DNA from: Lysobacteraceae bacterium
GTDB lineage: Bacteria; Pseudomonadota; Gammaproteobacteria; Xanthomonadales; Xanthomonadaceae
Direction: 5' to 3'
DNA: 64,000 nt
NCBI GenBank assembly: GCA_023954075.1
Contig: JAMLIV010000007.1
Coordinates: forward strand, 34,325 to 98,324
Position 1 is the first letter of the stretch. Each line of letters starts with the position of its first letter. This document shows positions 1-9,514 of the stretch, piece after piece. The position numbers and the translations under genes are program-made. Under the pieces are notes generated by a model. That model did not search any database. It was not told where the DNA came from and saw only the letters and a program-made list of their open reading frames with translations.

Positions 1-1
1 C

Positions 2-1231
<1,230 letters not shown>

Positions 1232-1241
1232 CGTCACCTCC

Positions 1242-1544
1242 ATGGGGCGCGTGATTGCCGCGTTGCTGCTGCTCTTGATCGCCTGGTTCCAGCTCAAGTA
1301 CTGGGTCGGCAGCGGCGGCGTGCGCGAGGTGGAAGCGCTGCGCGCCAGGGTGGAGGCTCAGGCGCGGGAAAATGCCGAACTGGAGCAGCGCAATGCCGTG
1401 CTCCAGGCCGAGGTGGAGGACTTGCGGGAAGGCAAGGCGGCGCTGGAAGAGCGGGCGCGCGCGGAGTTGGGCCTGATCAAGCCGGGGGAAACCTTCTACC
1501 GCGTCATCGAACCCGCGCCGGTCGACGGCAGGCCGCAGCGATGA
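1242..1544 (+). CDS. ftsB: Cell division protein FtsB
   Basis: Small bitopic divisome protein (100 aa) that joins FtsL and FtsQ at midcell. A hydrophobic inner-membrane segment fills residues about 3-15 (VIAALLLLLIAWF). It is followed by a coiled coil rich in Ala, Glu and Arg (about 28-70) and the conserved tail GLIKPGETFYRV. The length matches the family. The stop overlaps the ispD start by four bases (ATGA), indicating translational coupling. The order eno-ftsB-ispD-ispF is a conserved gammaproteobacterial block and supports the call in this fast-evolving family. Confidence 0.93.
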   Translation: MGRVIAALLLLLIAWFQLKYWVGSGGVREVEALRARVEAQARENAELEQRNAVLQAEVEDLREGKAALEERARAELGLIKPGETFYRVIEPAPVDGRPQR

Positions 1545-2260
1545 TTGCCGGCACCGCGCGCAGTGGCGTTTGGGCCGTCGTCCCGGCTGCCGGGCGTGGC
1601 GCGCGCGCGGGGGGCGAGCTGCCCAAGCAGTACCAGCCCCTGCTCGGTCGACCGATGATCGAGCACACCCTGCGCGCGCTGGCCACTCACCCGCGCATCG
1701 CCGGGCTCGTGGTGGTGCTGGCCGCCAACGACGTGCATTGGCCCGGCTGGCGCGAGCTGGAAGGCAAGCCGGTACGCACCGCCATCGGCGGGGCTGAGCG
1801 CGCCGATTCGGTGCTGGCCGGACTCGATGCACTTCCCGGGAAGATTGCTGGCACCGACTTCGTGCTCGTGCATGACGCCGCGCGGCCGTGCCTCTCGCAC
1901 CGCGATCTCGACGCGCTGCTCGACGGTGAGGCACCGCAGGGGGCGCTGCTCGCGGTGCCGCTGGCCGATACGCTGAAGCGTGCCGACGCCGACGGGCGCG
2001 TCGGCGCCACCGTGCCGCGCGCCGGGCTGTGGCGCGCGTCGACCCCGCAGTGCTTTCCGCGCGACGCGCTCGCGCAGGCGCTGCGCGCGGCGAGGGCGGC
2101 GGGCGTGATCGTGACTGACGAGGCCATGGCGATGGAGCGCGCCGGATTCCGCCCGGCCTTGATCGAAGGTGCCGCCGACAACATCAAGGTCACCACCCCG
2201 CGCGATTTCGCGCTGGCCGAATTTCTGCTGGCGCGACGCGCCCTGGAGCCCAAGCCATGA
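1541..2260 (+). CDS. ispD: 2-C-methyl-D-erythritol 4-phosphate cytidylyltransferase
   Basis: Third enzyme of the non-mevalonate isoprenoid (MEP) pathway; it transfers CMP from CTP to methylerythritol phosphate. The 239-aa protein has the nucleotidyltransferase loop VPAAGRGAR followed by [12 protein letters not shown], the segment [12 protein letters not shown], and the C-terminal motif [14 protein letters not shown]. Length is normal for the family. The start overlaps the ftsB stop and the end overlaps the ispF start, both as ATGA, so the three genes are probably translated together. Cytoplasmic. Confidence 0.96.
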   Translation: MIAGTARSGVWAVVPAAGRGARAGGELPKQYQPLLGRPMIEHTLRALATHPRIAGLVVVLAANDVHWPGWRELEGKPVRTAIGGAERADSVLAGLDALPGKIAGTDFVLVHDAARPCLSHRDLDALLDGEAPQGALLAVPLADTLKRADADGRVGATVPRAGLWRASTPQCFPRDALAQALRAARAAGVIVTDEAMAMERAGFRPALIEGAADNIKVTTPRDFALAEFLLARRALEPKP

Positions 2261-2769
2261 ACCTTCCCTTCCGCAGCGGCATCGGCTTCGATGTCCACGC
2301 CTTCGGTCCCGGCAACCATGTCGTCATCGGCGGCGTGAAGATTCCGCACGAGCACGGCCTCGTGGCGCATTCCGATGGCGACGTGCTGATCCACGCGCTC
2401 TGCGATGCGCTGCTGGGCGCACTGGCGCTGGGCGACATCGGTCGCCACTTCCCGCCCGGCGACCCGCGCTGGGCCGGCGTCGACAGCCGCGAGCTGCTGC
2501 GCGCCGTCGCCGCGCTGATCCACGCGCGCGGCTGGCAGGTGGGCAACGTCGACGCCGTGGTGATCTGTGAACGTCCGAAGCTGCTGCTGCACATCGGCAC
2601 CATGCGTGAACGGCTGGCGGCCGATCTGGGCGTCGATGCCGGCGCAGTCAGCGTCAAGGCCACCACGTCGGAAGCACTCGGCTTCACCGGGCGCGGCGAA
2701 GGCATCGCGGCGCAGGCGGTGGTGCTGCTGGCGCGCGCCGATGGATGCGGGGACAGCGCGGGTGGCTGA
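2257..2769 (+). CDS. ispF: 2-C-methyl-D-erythritol 2,4-cyclodiphosphate synthase
   Basis: Fifth enzyme of the MEP pathway, a trimeric zinc enzyme that releases CMP while forming the cyclodiphosphate. The 170-aa protein shows the metal-ligand segment GFDVHAFG (Asp and His) near residues 6-13, the second His in [27 protein letters not shown], and the C-terminal [19 protein letters not shown]. It follows ispD with a four-base overlap, and its 3' end overlaps the most likely truD start by 29 bases. Slightly longer at the C terminus than the common ~160 aa. Confidence 0.96.
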   Translation: MNLPFRSGIGFDVHAFGPGNHVVIGGVKIPHEHGLVAHSDGDVLIHALCDALLGALALGDIGRHFPPGDPRWAGVDSRELLRAVAALIHARGWQVGNVDAVVICERPKLLLHIGTMRERLAADLGVDAGAVSVKATTSEALGFTGRGEGIAAQAVVLLARADGCGDSAGG

Positions 2770-3853
2770 GCGCGTGGATGCCGGTGAATTCGAGGCGGAC
2801 GCCTCCCCGCCCGCGACTGCCGGCGACGGCACGCGGCCGCAGGCCCTCGGCCCGGCGGTGCTGACCGGGACCATCCGCAGCGCACCGGAGGATTTCGTCG
2901 TCGAGGAGATGCTCGGTTTCGAGCCGACGGGGCAGGGCGAGCACCTGTTCCTCACGCTGGAAAAGCGCGGTGCGAATACGGTCTGGGTGGCGCAGCAGCT
3001 GGCGCGCTGGGCGGGTGTGCCCGAGCACGCGGTCGGCTATGCCGGCCTGAAGGATCGCCATGCGCTCACCCGCCAGGCCTTCACCGTGCATCTGCCCGGG
3101 CGTGAGGCTCCGGCGCTGGAATCGCTCGCGATCGAGGGTGTTGCCGTGCTCGCCGCCAGTCGCCACGCGCGCAAGCTGCCGCGCGGGGCGCTGCGCGGCA
3201 ATCGGTTTCGGCTGCGCGTGCGCGAGGTGCGCGGAGTACCCGATGCCATCGCGCAGCGCCTGGCGCAGATCGCGGCGCGCGGCGTGCCCAACCGCTTCGG
3301 CGAACAGCGCTTCGGCCGCGACGGCGGCAACCTTGGCGCCGCGCGCGAACTGTTCGCGGGGAGGCGGTTCGCGCGCGAGAAGCGTTCGATCCTGATCTCT
3401 TCCGCGCGCTCGGAGCTGTTCAACCGCATCCTGGACGAGCGCATCCGCCAGGCGGCCTGGGACCGCGCCCTGCCGGGCGAGGTGTTCATGCTCGACGGCA
3501 GCCACAGCGTGTTCGTTCCGCAGGCCGATGACGAGGCACTCGACGCCCGGCTGGCCGCGTTCGACATCCATCCCACCGGCGCGCTCTGGGGCGCGGGCGA
3601 GCCGCGCAGCAGCGAGGCGGTGCGCGCCATCGAAGACGCGGTCGCCGCTGCCGATCCGCAGCTCGCATCGGGGCTTGCGGGTGCCGGGCTCAAGCAGGAG
3701 CGCCGTGCGCTGCGCCTGCCGGTGCGCGCGCTGGCGTGGTCGATGGTCGGCGATGTGCTGTCGCTCGCCTTCGAGCTGCCTGCCGGCAGCTATGCCACGG
3801 CGGTGCTCGATGCGCTGGGCGCGATGCGCGATGGATCCCGCCCCGGGACGTGA
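2741..3853 (+). CDS. truD: tRNA pseudouridine(13) synthase TruD
   Basis: Converts uridine 13 of tRNA-Glu to pseudouridine. The catalytic aspartate lies in [16 protein letters not shown]; further family segments are [32 protein letters not shown] and the TRUD insertion domain that follows. The start is not certain. ATG 2741 overlaps ispF by 29 bases, and GTG 2762 or 2774 would give shorter versions; all lie upstream of the conserved domain, which starts around residue 40 ([16 protein letters not shown]). About 370 aa from ATG 2741. In other gammaproteobacteria surE and pcm usually follow; here the cluster ends. Confidence 0.93.
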   Translation: MDAGTARVAERVDAGEFEADASPPATAGDGTRPQALGPAVLTGTIRSAPEDFVVEEMLGFEPTGQGEHLFLTLEKRGANTVWVAQQLARWAGVPEHAVGYAGLKDRHALTRQAFTVHLPGREAPALESLAIEGVAVLAASRHARKLPRGALRGNRFRLRVREVRGVPDAIAQRLAQIAARGVPNRFGEQRFGRDGGNLGAARELFAGRRFAREKRSILISSARSELFNRILDERIRQAAWDRALPGEVFMLDGSHSVFVPQADDEALDARLAAFDIHPTGALWGAGEPRSSEAVRAIEDAVAAADPQLASGLAGAGLKQERRALRLPVRALAWSMVGDVLSLAFELPAGSYATAVLDALGAMRDGSRPGT

Positions 3854-3856
3854 GCG

Positions 3857-3881
3857 CGGGCCGGGCGCTGCGTCCGGCCCG
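3857..3881. terminator. Hairpin between convergent truD and the lipoprotein gene
   Basis: A perfect 8-bp stem (CGGGCCGG / CCGGCCCG) with a 9-base loop lies exactly between the truD stop and the stop of the convergent lipoprotein gene. There is no clear U-run on either side, so it may act as a weak bidirectional terminator or a transcript-end stabiliser. Confidence 0.5.
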
Positions 3882-3888
3882 GCCACGG

Positions 3889-4341
3889 TTACCGCAGGTA
3901 GGCGCGACCGTTGCTGATGTGGATGTACGCGCCTTCACGCACGCCGTTGAGGTCGCGCTGGCTGACCACGATGCGTCGGCCGTCGTCCATTCTGATGTAG
4001 AGCTCGTACCAGGGTGCGGAGCTGGCGTTGCGCTCGGCGTTGTTGCCGACCATCCCGCCTGCGATGGCCCCGGCCGCGGTCGCCGCCGCACGGCCGCTGC
4101 CGCTGCCGATCTGGTTGCCGACGATGCCGCCGATGATCCCGCCCAGAATCGCGCCACCGCCCGACGAGCCGCGTTCGCCGTAGACCCGGTCGATCTTTTC
4201 CACCACGCCGCAGTCGTGGCAGCGCGCGTAGCCGTCCTGCGGCGGACCGTAGCCGCGCTGACCCGAGTAGTAGCCACCGGGCGCGGCGCAGGCGGCCAGC
4301 ATCAGGGCGGGAATCAGTGCGAAGAGAAAGCGCAGGTGCAT
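3889..4341 (-). CDS. Glycine-zipper 2TM domain outer-membrane lipoprotein
   Basis: Secreted lipoprotein of 150 aa. The signal peptide MHLRFLFALIPALMLAAC ends in lipobox LAAC with the lipid-anchored Cys at 18. A glycine-zipper stretch (about residues 66-102: GGAILGGIIGGIVGNQIGS, then AAGAIAGGMVGNN) is typical of the 17-kDa antigen/SlyB-like glycine-zipper 2TM family, which inserts in or spans the outer membrane. The rest (EYL-type basic tail ending SNGRAYLR) is family-typical. The precise role is unknown. It stands alone, convergent with truD. Confidence 0.8.
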   Translation of the reverse strand: MHLRFLFALIPALMLAACAAPGGYYSGQRGYGPPQDGYARCHDCGVVEKIDRVYGERGSSGGGAILGGIIGGIVGNQIGSGSGRAAATAAGAIAGGMVGNNAERNASSAPWYELYIRMDDGRRIVVSQRDLNGVREGAYIHISNGRAYLR

Positions 4342-4451
4342 TGTCCACCTCCATCGGGATCGGCACCCCGCGTGCCGTGACGGGATGACACTAAGCGGCG
4401 TTGGCTGAACGCGGGGCTGTCGGCCAGGGAACCCGTTCAGGTACCCGCCAG

Positions 4452-4868
4452 TCAGCGGAACACATCGTGACAGCCCTTGCAGGTGCCGCCGACGTCGGGC
4501 ATCACCTGGGCCAGCGTTTCGCAGCTGGCGGTGGATGCGGCGAGCTGTCCGGCCACCGTGGCGCTGGCCTTGGAAAGCGCGTCGCCCAGGTCGCGCGAAA
4601 GCTGGCTGAACTTCGCATCGTCACCCACCGGCAGGAAGGCCGCGTCCACCTCGCCGGCCACCGCCTGCATCAGCGTCAGTCGGCGCAGCACGTCGGGCAT
4701 GTCGCACTTGCCGCTTTCACCCATGCCCTTGAACGCCCCCATCTGCTGGCCGAGGACAGACATCACCGCATCGTTGTAGGGCGTGCCCTGGCGCAGTGCG
4801 CTGATGCCCGCGACGGTGGCGAATGCGCCGATGAACAGGCCGACGAGGAAAAGGACGATGGACTTCAT
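4452..4868 (-). CDS. Membrane-anchored class II cytochrome c (c'-like)
   Basis: A 138-aa protein with one N-terminal hydrophobic helix (residues about 3-22, uncleaved anchor or signal) and a single C-terminal heme-binding motif CKGCH followed by DVFR, five residues from the end. A CxxCH at the extreme C terminus of a small, mostly helical protein is the hallmark of cytochrome c'/c556. Two further cysteines (in GKCDMP and ASCETL) are present. ATG 4868 is chosen because the hydrophobic segment begins immediately; ATG 4877 or 4919 would add a polar extension. Role (electron transfer, or NO or stress protection) cannot be told from sequence. Confidence 0.7.
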   Translation of the reverse strand: MKSIVLFLVGLFIGAFATVAGISALRQGTPYNDAVMSVLGQQMGAFKGMGESGKCDMPDVLRRLTLMQAVAGEVDAAFLPVGDDAKFSQLSRDLGDALSKASATVAGQLAASTASCETLAQVMPDVGGTCKGCHDVFR

Positions 4869-4984
4869 GCGGGTCATCTCTGGCGGAAAGGCTGGCATTG
4901 TCTGCATTGGGCCGGACAAAATCCAGCCGCTGCAGGCGGCTGCGCCGTATCATGCGCGGCTCGCACGGCTTCACCCGCCACCCC

Positions 4985-5773
4985 ATGAGTGACATCCACG
5001 CACGCTTCGCCGGCATCGACCGACTCTACGGCACCGGCACCCTCACGCGCCTTGCCGGCGCGCGCGTGGCCGTGGTCGGAATCGGCGGCGTGGGCTCCTG
5101 GGCGGTGGAAGCGCTGGCGCGCAGCGGCGTCGGCCATATTCGCCTGGTCGACGCCGACGACCTGTGCCTGTCCAACACCAACCGCCAACTGCCCGCACTC
5201 GATGGCCAGTACGGCCGCCTCAAGGTCGAGGCCATGGCCGAGCGCCTGCGCGCCATCAATCCGGGCATTTCCCTGGAGCCGGTGGCGCGCTTCCTCACGA
5301 CCGAGACCATGGAGCCGCTGCTGGGCGAGGGCGTCGACATCGTGCTCGATGCCTGCGACAGCTTCCGCACCAAGGTCGAGACCATCGCCTTCTGCCGCCG
5401 CCGCAAGATCCCGCTGGTGTCCGTCGGCTCGGCCGGCGGTCGGATCGATCCCACGAAAATCCTGATCCGCGACCTGTCGCGCACCGAACACGACGCCATG
5501 CTGGCGCTGATCCGCCGCAAGCTGCGCACCGAGTTCGGCTTCCCTTCCAATCCCAAGCGCAGCTTCGGCATTCCCGCGGTGTTCTCGCTGGAAAACGTGC
5601 GTTATCCGCAGCCTGACGGCAGCGTCTGCGGCCTGCGCCCGCAGGGCGACGCCGATGCATCGATGAAGCTCGACTGCGGCGGCGGCCTGGGCGCGGCCAC
5701 GCACGTCACCGGTGCGTTCGCCTTCGCGGCGGTGGCGCGGGTGCTGGATCGGCTGCTGTCGGCGCGTGGTTGA
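4985..5773 (+). CDS. tcdA: tRNA threonylcarbamoyladenosine dehydratase
   Basis: ATP-dependent E1/MoeB/ThiF-like enzyme that dehydrates t6A37 of tRNA to the cyclic form ct6A (CsdL). The 262-aa product starts MSDIHARFAGIDRLYG and has the nucleotide-binding loop VVGIGGVGSWAVEALARSG at about 30-48, the segment DADDLCLSNTNRQLPA, the DACDSF motif and the C-terminal GGLGAATHVTGAFAF. ATG 4985 is preferred over upstream starts because homologues begin near this residue. Single gene, divergent from the cytochrome c'-like gene; the two share the ~115-bp upstream region. Confidence 0.93.
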   Translation: MSDIHARFAGIDRLYGTGTLTRLAGARVAVVGIGGVGSWAVEALARSGVGHIRLVDADDLCLSNTNRQLPALDGQYGRLKVEAMAERLRAINPGISLEPVARFLTTETMEPLLGEGVDIVLDACDSFRTKVETIAFCRRRKIPLVSVGSAGGRIDPTKILIRDLSRTEHDAMLALIRRKLRTEFGFPSNPKRSFGIPAVFSLENVRYPQPDGSVCGLRPQGDADASMKLDCGGGLGAATHVTGAFAFAAVARVLDRLLSARG

Positions 5774-5816
5774 GCGGCGGTGCAATGCCCTCAGCGCAAG
5801 CTGAAACATCAAATTA

Positions 5817-5893
5817 GTCACTCCGGCGAAAGCCGGAATCCATTGCGCTTTGTTGCGAAGTTCGAGAGGGATCCCGGCTTTTGCCGGGATGAC
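5817..5893. repeat. Inverted pair of CCGGNNAAAGCCGG-type palindromic repeats
   Basis: Two ~25-base arms in inverted orientation, 5817-5841 (GTCACTCCGGCGAAAGCC and on) and 5869-5893 (ending GCCGGGATGAC), are nearly exact reverse complements with a 27-base spacer. Each arm is itself an imperfect palindrome around CCGG(C/G)AAAGCCGG. This is the form of REP/MITE-like elements dispersed between genes in many proteobacteria. The pair would fold into a long stem-loop after tcdA and may also end its transcript. Confidence 0.75.
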
Positions 5894-6043
5894 GGCGGCT
5901 GACGTTGAGAGTCTTGCGGCGCGGTGCCCGTGGCGCGCGTCTCGCGGGAAGCGCATTGCCTGCCCGGCGCGTGAATCACTGTGCCAAAAGTGTCCCGCGC
6001 GCGTGCGGTTCGCGACAATGAAGCCGCAAAAGACCGGCGTCAT

Positions 6044-6120
6044 TGGCGACCCCGACACGATTCGAACGTGTGACCTTCCCCTTAGGAGGGGGACGCTCTA
6101 TCCAGCTGAGCTACGGGGCC
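6044..6120 (-). tRNA. tRNA-Arg (anticodon CCU)
   Basis: Read on the minus strand: a 7-bp acceptor stem (GGCCCCG with CGGGGTC, one G-U), D arm GCTC...GAGC, anticodon stem TCCCC/GGGGA with loop CTCCTAA giving anticodon CCU, T arm ACACG/CGTGT with loop TTCGAAT, discriminator G and encoded CCA. Decodes AGG. No recognisable promoter was found in the bases just upstream (right side). Confidence 0.95.
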
Positions 6121-6617
6121 GTAAGGCTTTGCGGGTTGTTTGTCGATTGGGTGTGCAGTTTTGCGTCAGAATCCTGGCTTTGCGACGGCACCAGCGGCAC
6201 CTTCCGGAGCGAGATGCGCGCAGGCTTCCGTGGCCTTGCAGTCAGAGTACCCGGCCGGCAATTGTACTCGCCGCAGGGGTGCGCCGGCCATCATCAGGTG
6301 TGCGCGGAATGTGTGACGGAGCCGGTGCCGGGTGCGGCCGACGGCAACCTCCAGCCGGCGGTCATTTCTTCGCTATTCTCGGTTGGTTTTTTTCGCCCGT
6401 TCCCGCCAGTGTTGGCGCGGATTTCGGGCATGGCCTCGCGAGCGCCACCCCTGCAAAGTCGCCGTTTTCGCCCCCGACGACGCCTCTCTGTTCTCCGTTT
6501 TCTTTGGTGGTCACGCGAGCGTTCTCCAGTCCATTTCCTTTACTGGCGCGGGGTTAGAGGCGGTCGGTTGTGGTTGACAACTCCTGTAGCGGTGGCGATC
6601 GAGCGCTGCGCGGCCAC
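6121..6617. other. Gene-free spacer
   Basis: About 500 bases upstream of tRNA-Arg with no credible reading frame, codon bias or protein similarity that I recognise on either strand. The base composition is visibly less GC-rich around 6360-6580 than in the neighbouring genes, consistent with a decayed accessory segment. Confidence 0.5.
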
Positions 6618-6639
6618 AAAAAACCGCCCACGGGCGGTT
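6618..6639 (-). terminator. Rho-independent terminator (minus strand)
   Basis: AACCGCCC/GGGCGGTT stem with a two-base loop, followed on the minus strand by six T residues. It lies just past the 3' end of the recombinase remnant, in the right orientation to have been its terminator. Confidence 0.75.
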
Positions 6640-6694
6640 GCTGGCGCTGTGCGCGACGCGCTCACCCGGGTGGTGCGAGCCCCCGCACCTGGTC

Positions 6695-7025
6695 GCCCCG
6701 CGCGCAGGGTCCCGCCACTTCACTTTGATGCCCTGCACCTCGCCAACGTGGACGAGGTCGATGCGCTCGATCATCAGGTTGGCTCTGCGGTGGCACTCGA
6801 CCGGGAACAACTGATCCCACACGTCGTTGAGTCATCCCACCGCCATCACTGTGATGGCCTCGTCGACCTGCCCACCGTTACGTTGGATCTGGCGCAACAC
6901 CGATGCGATGGGCTTCGGGATGGTCAGCACCGTGCGGATCTGGGCCACCACCGCCACCTCGATCTGCGGTGCGGGCAAGCCTTCATTGCCGGCGCAAGTC
7001 GCGGCTGTAGGTTTGGCCCGTGAAG
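6695..7025 (-). pseudogene. C-terminal remnant of a serine recombinase (resolvase/invertase family)
   Basis: Read right to left, one frame carries the typical C-terminal region of large serine recombinases: LPAPQIEVAVVAQIRTVL after a zinc-ribbon-like cysteine, then VWDQLFPVECHRRANLMIER and IDLVHVGEVQGIKVKWRD. The frame is intact except for one TGA at about 6832-6834 and an upstream stop near 7028. The catalytic N-terminal domain and most of the protein are gone. Family assignment rests on remembered homologues (…VWDQLFP…RIANLMIERID…). It is therefore a dead relic of an integration or inversion gene, with a terminator just downstream. Confidence 0.7.
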
Positions 7026-7066
7026 CCGCTGCTTGTTAGACTTATGATGATTTAAGACGACTCTGA

Positions 7067-7082
7067 GGTACGTCGACGTACC
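7067..7082. promoter_or_regulatory. 16-bp perfect palindrome, candidate operator
   Basis: GGTACGTC followed directly by its reverse complement GACGTACC, ending six bases before the ATG of the HTH gene. The position, next to the AT-rich stretch TTATGATGATTTAAG that could carry a -10 box, suggests a repressor site, possibly autoregulatory. Confidence 0.4.
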
Positions 7083-7088
7083 AATGCC

Positions 7089-7295
7089 ATGAATGCCGAA
7101 CCGTGGGTCACCGCAAGCGAAGTTGCCCAGCATCTGGGCGTCGTGAAGGACACCGTCTACCGCTGGCGAGAGCGCAAAGGCCTGCCCGCACACAAGATCG
7201 GCCGGCTCTGGAAATTCCAGATTTCAGAGGTCGATGAATGGGTGCGCGCGGGTGGGGCCGACGACGAGCCGGAGCGCGGGGACGAACAGAATTGA
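7089..7295 (+). CDS. Excisionase-family helix-turn-helix DNA-binding protein
   Basis: 68-aa protein made almost entirely of one MerR/excisionase-type winged HTH: EPWVTASEVAQHLGVVKDTV, then YRWRERKGLPAHKIGRLWKF and a recognition wing QISEVDEWV. Such proteins are annotated as helix-turn-helix domain or excisionase-family proteins. They often precede ATP-binding AlbA_2 genes and type I restriction-modification genes, as here. It probably regulates the downstream gene (22-base gap) and may bind the palindrome just upstream. A role as true excisionase for the lost recombinase is possible but unsupported. Confidence 0.8.
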   Translation: MNAEPWVTASEVAQHLGVVKDTVYRWRERKGLPAHKIGRLWKFQISEVDEWVRAGGADDEPERGDEQN

Positions 7296-7317
7296 ATCGC
7301 AGCAGGGAAAGGATCGC

Positions 7318-8955
7318 GTGAGCCTGGAAGGACAACTCCTCGATCAGAAGTCCTTGCGGGCAGTGACCGGCAAGACGGCAGACTGGAACGAAATCGCCAA
7401 AGATTGCATCGCCTTTGCCAATGCGACGGGCGGTCGTCTGCTGCTGGGTGTCGAGGAGGGGCAGGATGCTCCGCCAGCTGGTCAACACATCCCTGCCGAT
7501 CTGCCCGACACCGTTCGGCGCAAGCTGGCCGAGCGCACCGTCAACGTGACGGTGCTGCCTGATGTGGTCACCGCCCCGAACGGTGGCCAGTACATCGAGT
7601 TGCGCGTTCCTCGCTCGCTGGCGGTGGCGTCTACCACCGATGGACGCTACTTCCTGCGCGTGGCCGACCAGAGCAAGCCCGTCACGGGCGACGACGTGAT
7701 GCGGCTGGCCAGTGAGCGTTCTGCGCTGCCCTGGGAGACGCAGACCACCCTGCATGTTCCGCGCGGCGAGGTAGATGGCGGCAAGAGCGACAAATTGCTG
7801 CGAGCTTTGCGCGCATCCGATCGCGTCAAGGCTTCGGTGAAGGAAAAGTCCGACGACGAGCTGCTCGAACACTATCAGCTCGCGCAGGGGCAGTCCCTCA
7901 CCAATCTGGGCGTGCTTTGCCTGGGCCGACAGCATCACCGCGCCCAACTGACCACGGCACCGGTCATCCAGTTCATCAAATATGACGAGCACGGCCAGAA
8001 GGTCAACAAGCTGGTGTGGGACGACCACACGCAGAGCCCGACGGAGCTGATCGAGGCGGTCTGGCTGGAGGTGCCCGACTTCCGCGAGCGCTATGAACTA
8101 CCCGATGGCCTGTATCGCCAGAACGTGCCTGCTTTCGATGAAATCGTCGTGCGTGAACTCCTGGTCAACGCCCTGGTGCACCGCCCGTACACCCAGCGCG
8201 GCGACATCTTCCTGAATCTGCACCCGGACCGGCTGGAGGTGGTCAACCCCGGCCCACTGCCACTGGGTGTCACGCCGCAGAATGTTCTGCACACCACCGT
8301 GCGCCGCAACGAGCACCTGGCCCGGCTCTTTCACGACCTGAAGCTGATGGAGCGCGAAGGCAGTGGTTTCGACAAGATTTTCGAGGTGCTGTTGTCGCAA
8401 GGCCGCCCGGCGCCGGAGCTGATCGAGACCCACGACCGCGTTCAGGTCACGGTGCGTCGCCGCATCCTCAAACCGGAGGTCATCGACTTCATCGCCAAGG
8501 CTGACCAGACCTACCAGCTCACCCAACGCGAGCGCATTGCCTTGGGCTTGCTGGCCCAGCACGACGCACTCACTGCGCGCGAGTTGGCGACCACCCTTGA
8601 GCTGCCATCGGTCGAGGCACTCCAGCCCTGGCTGAAACGCCTGCTGGACTGGCATCTGGTGCAGAGCGCCGGCCGCACCCAGGCTACGCGCTATTTTGTT
8701 GATCCGGGCCTGCTGCGCAGCCTCAAGTTCACCGGCGAGACCACCCTCAAGCGCATCGAGCCGCACCGCCTGGCAGCGCTGGTGCTTGAAGACCTGCGGC
8801 GCTACCCCGAATCTGCGATCAGCGACATCCACAAGCGCGTTGGCGGTGAGATTCACCCGAAGCAAGTCAAGCGAGCGCTGGAAGAGTTGATCGAGCGCGG
8901 TGCCGTTCGCTTCGAGGGCAACTACCGCTGGCGGCGGTACTGGGCGGTGGCATGA
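7318..8955 (+). CDS. AlbA_2 / GHKL-ATPase domain protein (RecG-like C-terminal family)
   Basis: About 545 aa. The N-terminal third is an AlbA_2 (Schlafen AlbA-like) nucleic-acid-binding domain (TADWNEIAKDCIAFANATGG, GVEEGQ, then VITAPN-type strand and YFLRVADQSKPV). It is followed by a helical region and a HATPase_c_4-type fold (VVRELLVNALVHRPYTQRGD, then PGPLPLGVTP and EREGSGFDKIFE). The C terminus has winged-helix segments (ALTARELATTLELP). GTG 7318 is chosen for the AAGGA just upstream and because the AlbA_2 domain begins directly after it. Proteins of this build are usually named ATP-binding or RecG-like putative transcriptional regulators and commonly sit beside type I RM genes. Actual function unknown. 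The reading frame is intact despite decay on both sides. Confidence 0.75.
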   Translation: MSLEGQLLDQKSLRAVTGKTADWNEIAKDCIAFANATGGRLLLGVEEGQDAPPAGQHIPADLPDTVRRKLAERTVNVTVLPDVVTAPNGGQYIELRVPRSLAVASTTDGRYFLRVADQSKPVTGDDVMRLASERSALPWETQTTLHVPRGEVDGGKSDKLLRALRASDRVKASVKEKSDDELLEHYQLAQGQSLTNLGVLCLGRQHHRAQLTTAPVIQFIKYDEHGQKVNKLVWDDHTQSPTELIEAVWLEVPDFRERYELPDGLYRQNVPAFDEIVVRELLVNALVHRPYTQRGDIFLNLHPDRLEVVNPGPLPLGVTPQNVLHTTVRRNEHLARLFHDLKLMEREGSGFDKIFEVLLSQGRPAPELIETHDRVQVTVRRRILKPEVIDFIAKADQTYQLTQRERIALGLLAQHDALTARELATTLELPSVEALQPWLKRLLDWHLVQSAGRTQATRYFVDPGLLRSLKFTGETTLKRIEPHRLAALVLEDLRRYPESAISDIHKRVGGEIHPKQVKRALEELIERGAVRFEGNYRWRRYWAVA

Positions 8956-9118
8956 CCCGGCTATCGGACAACCTGCGCCGTATCGGCGATAGCTGGGCGA
9001 TAGAGGGTGGGCAATACGCCGACGCCTCCCCCAGGATTCAAAGCGTTCTATCGACCAACGACGGTGCGCCGTGGGCGATAGCCGCGCAAGCGAACCTCTC
9101 GACTTTCAGGACGCACCC

Positions 9119-9373
9119 ATGAGCGCCAACTTCCAACAACTCGCCAATTTCATCTGGTCCGTCGCCGACCTGCTGCGCGGGCCGTATCGCCCGCCGCAGT
9201 ACGAGCGCGTCATGCTGCCGCTCACGGTGCTGCGCCGCTTCGATGCCGTTCTCGCGCCGAGCAAGGAAGCCGTACTCAGGCGCTATGCCGAGCTGAGCAG
9301 CAAGGGCATCCCCAATATCGATGCCATCCTGAACAACCTCGCGAAGGACGAGGACGGCAAGTCGCTGGGCTGA
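9119..9373 (+). pseudogene. Truncated type I restriction-modification methyltransferase subunit (HsdM fragment)
   Basis: 84 codons with the HsdM N-terminal signature: NFQQLANFIWSVADLLRG, then YERVMLPLTVLRRFDAVL and APSKEAVL. HsdM proteins are about 500-700 aa. Here the frame ends at a TGA after DEDGKSLG, before the methyltransferase domain (no NPPY-type motif anywhere near), and no hsdS or hsdR follows. The sequence from 9374 on is unrelated, so a deletion rather than a point mutation ended the gene. It belonged with the HTH and AlbA_2 genes upstream as part of an RM-type island. Confidence 0.8.
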
Positions 9374-9514
9374 CCCATAGGGCGAGTTGATCTTGCCGGC
9401 TGTGGTCAGCCTTGCGGAAAGCTGATCTGGTGCCCGCAGCAACCCGCTGCAGCGCTCATAAGCTCGGGAGGCCAGTCGGCACTTGGTCAACCGTCCGCCA
9501 CCAAATACTGAAGT
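9374..9514. other. Spacer with a tRNA-like 3' end
   Basis: No gene recognised. The segment 9450-9503 contains a CAT within CTCATAA and ends in GTCCGCCACCA, which resembles the 3' part of an elongator tRNA-Met, but the anticodon stem does not pair and no T-loop is present. It directly precedes a strong terminator. Could be a decayed tRNA 3' end. Confidence 0.25.

Noticed and set aside
6044..6120. tRNA-Arg as attachment site of the decayed island
   Set aside because: The recombinase remnant and the accessory genes lie on the 5' side of the tRNA, whereas elements usually integrate at the 3' end; no repeated tRNA tail found on the other side.
9119..9373. HsdM as a functional modification enzyme
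   Set aside because: Only the N-terminal ~80 residues remain and the methyltransferase motifs are absent.
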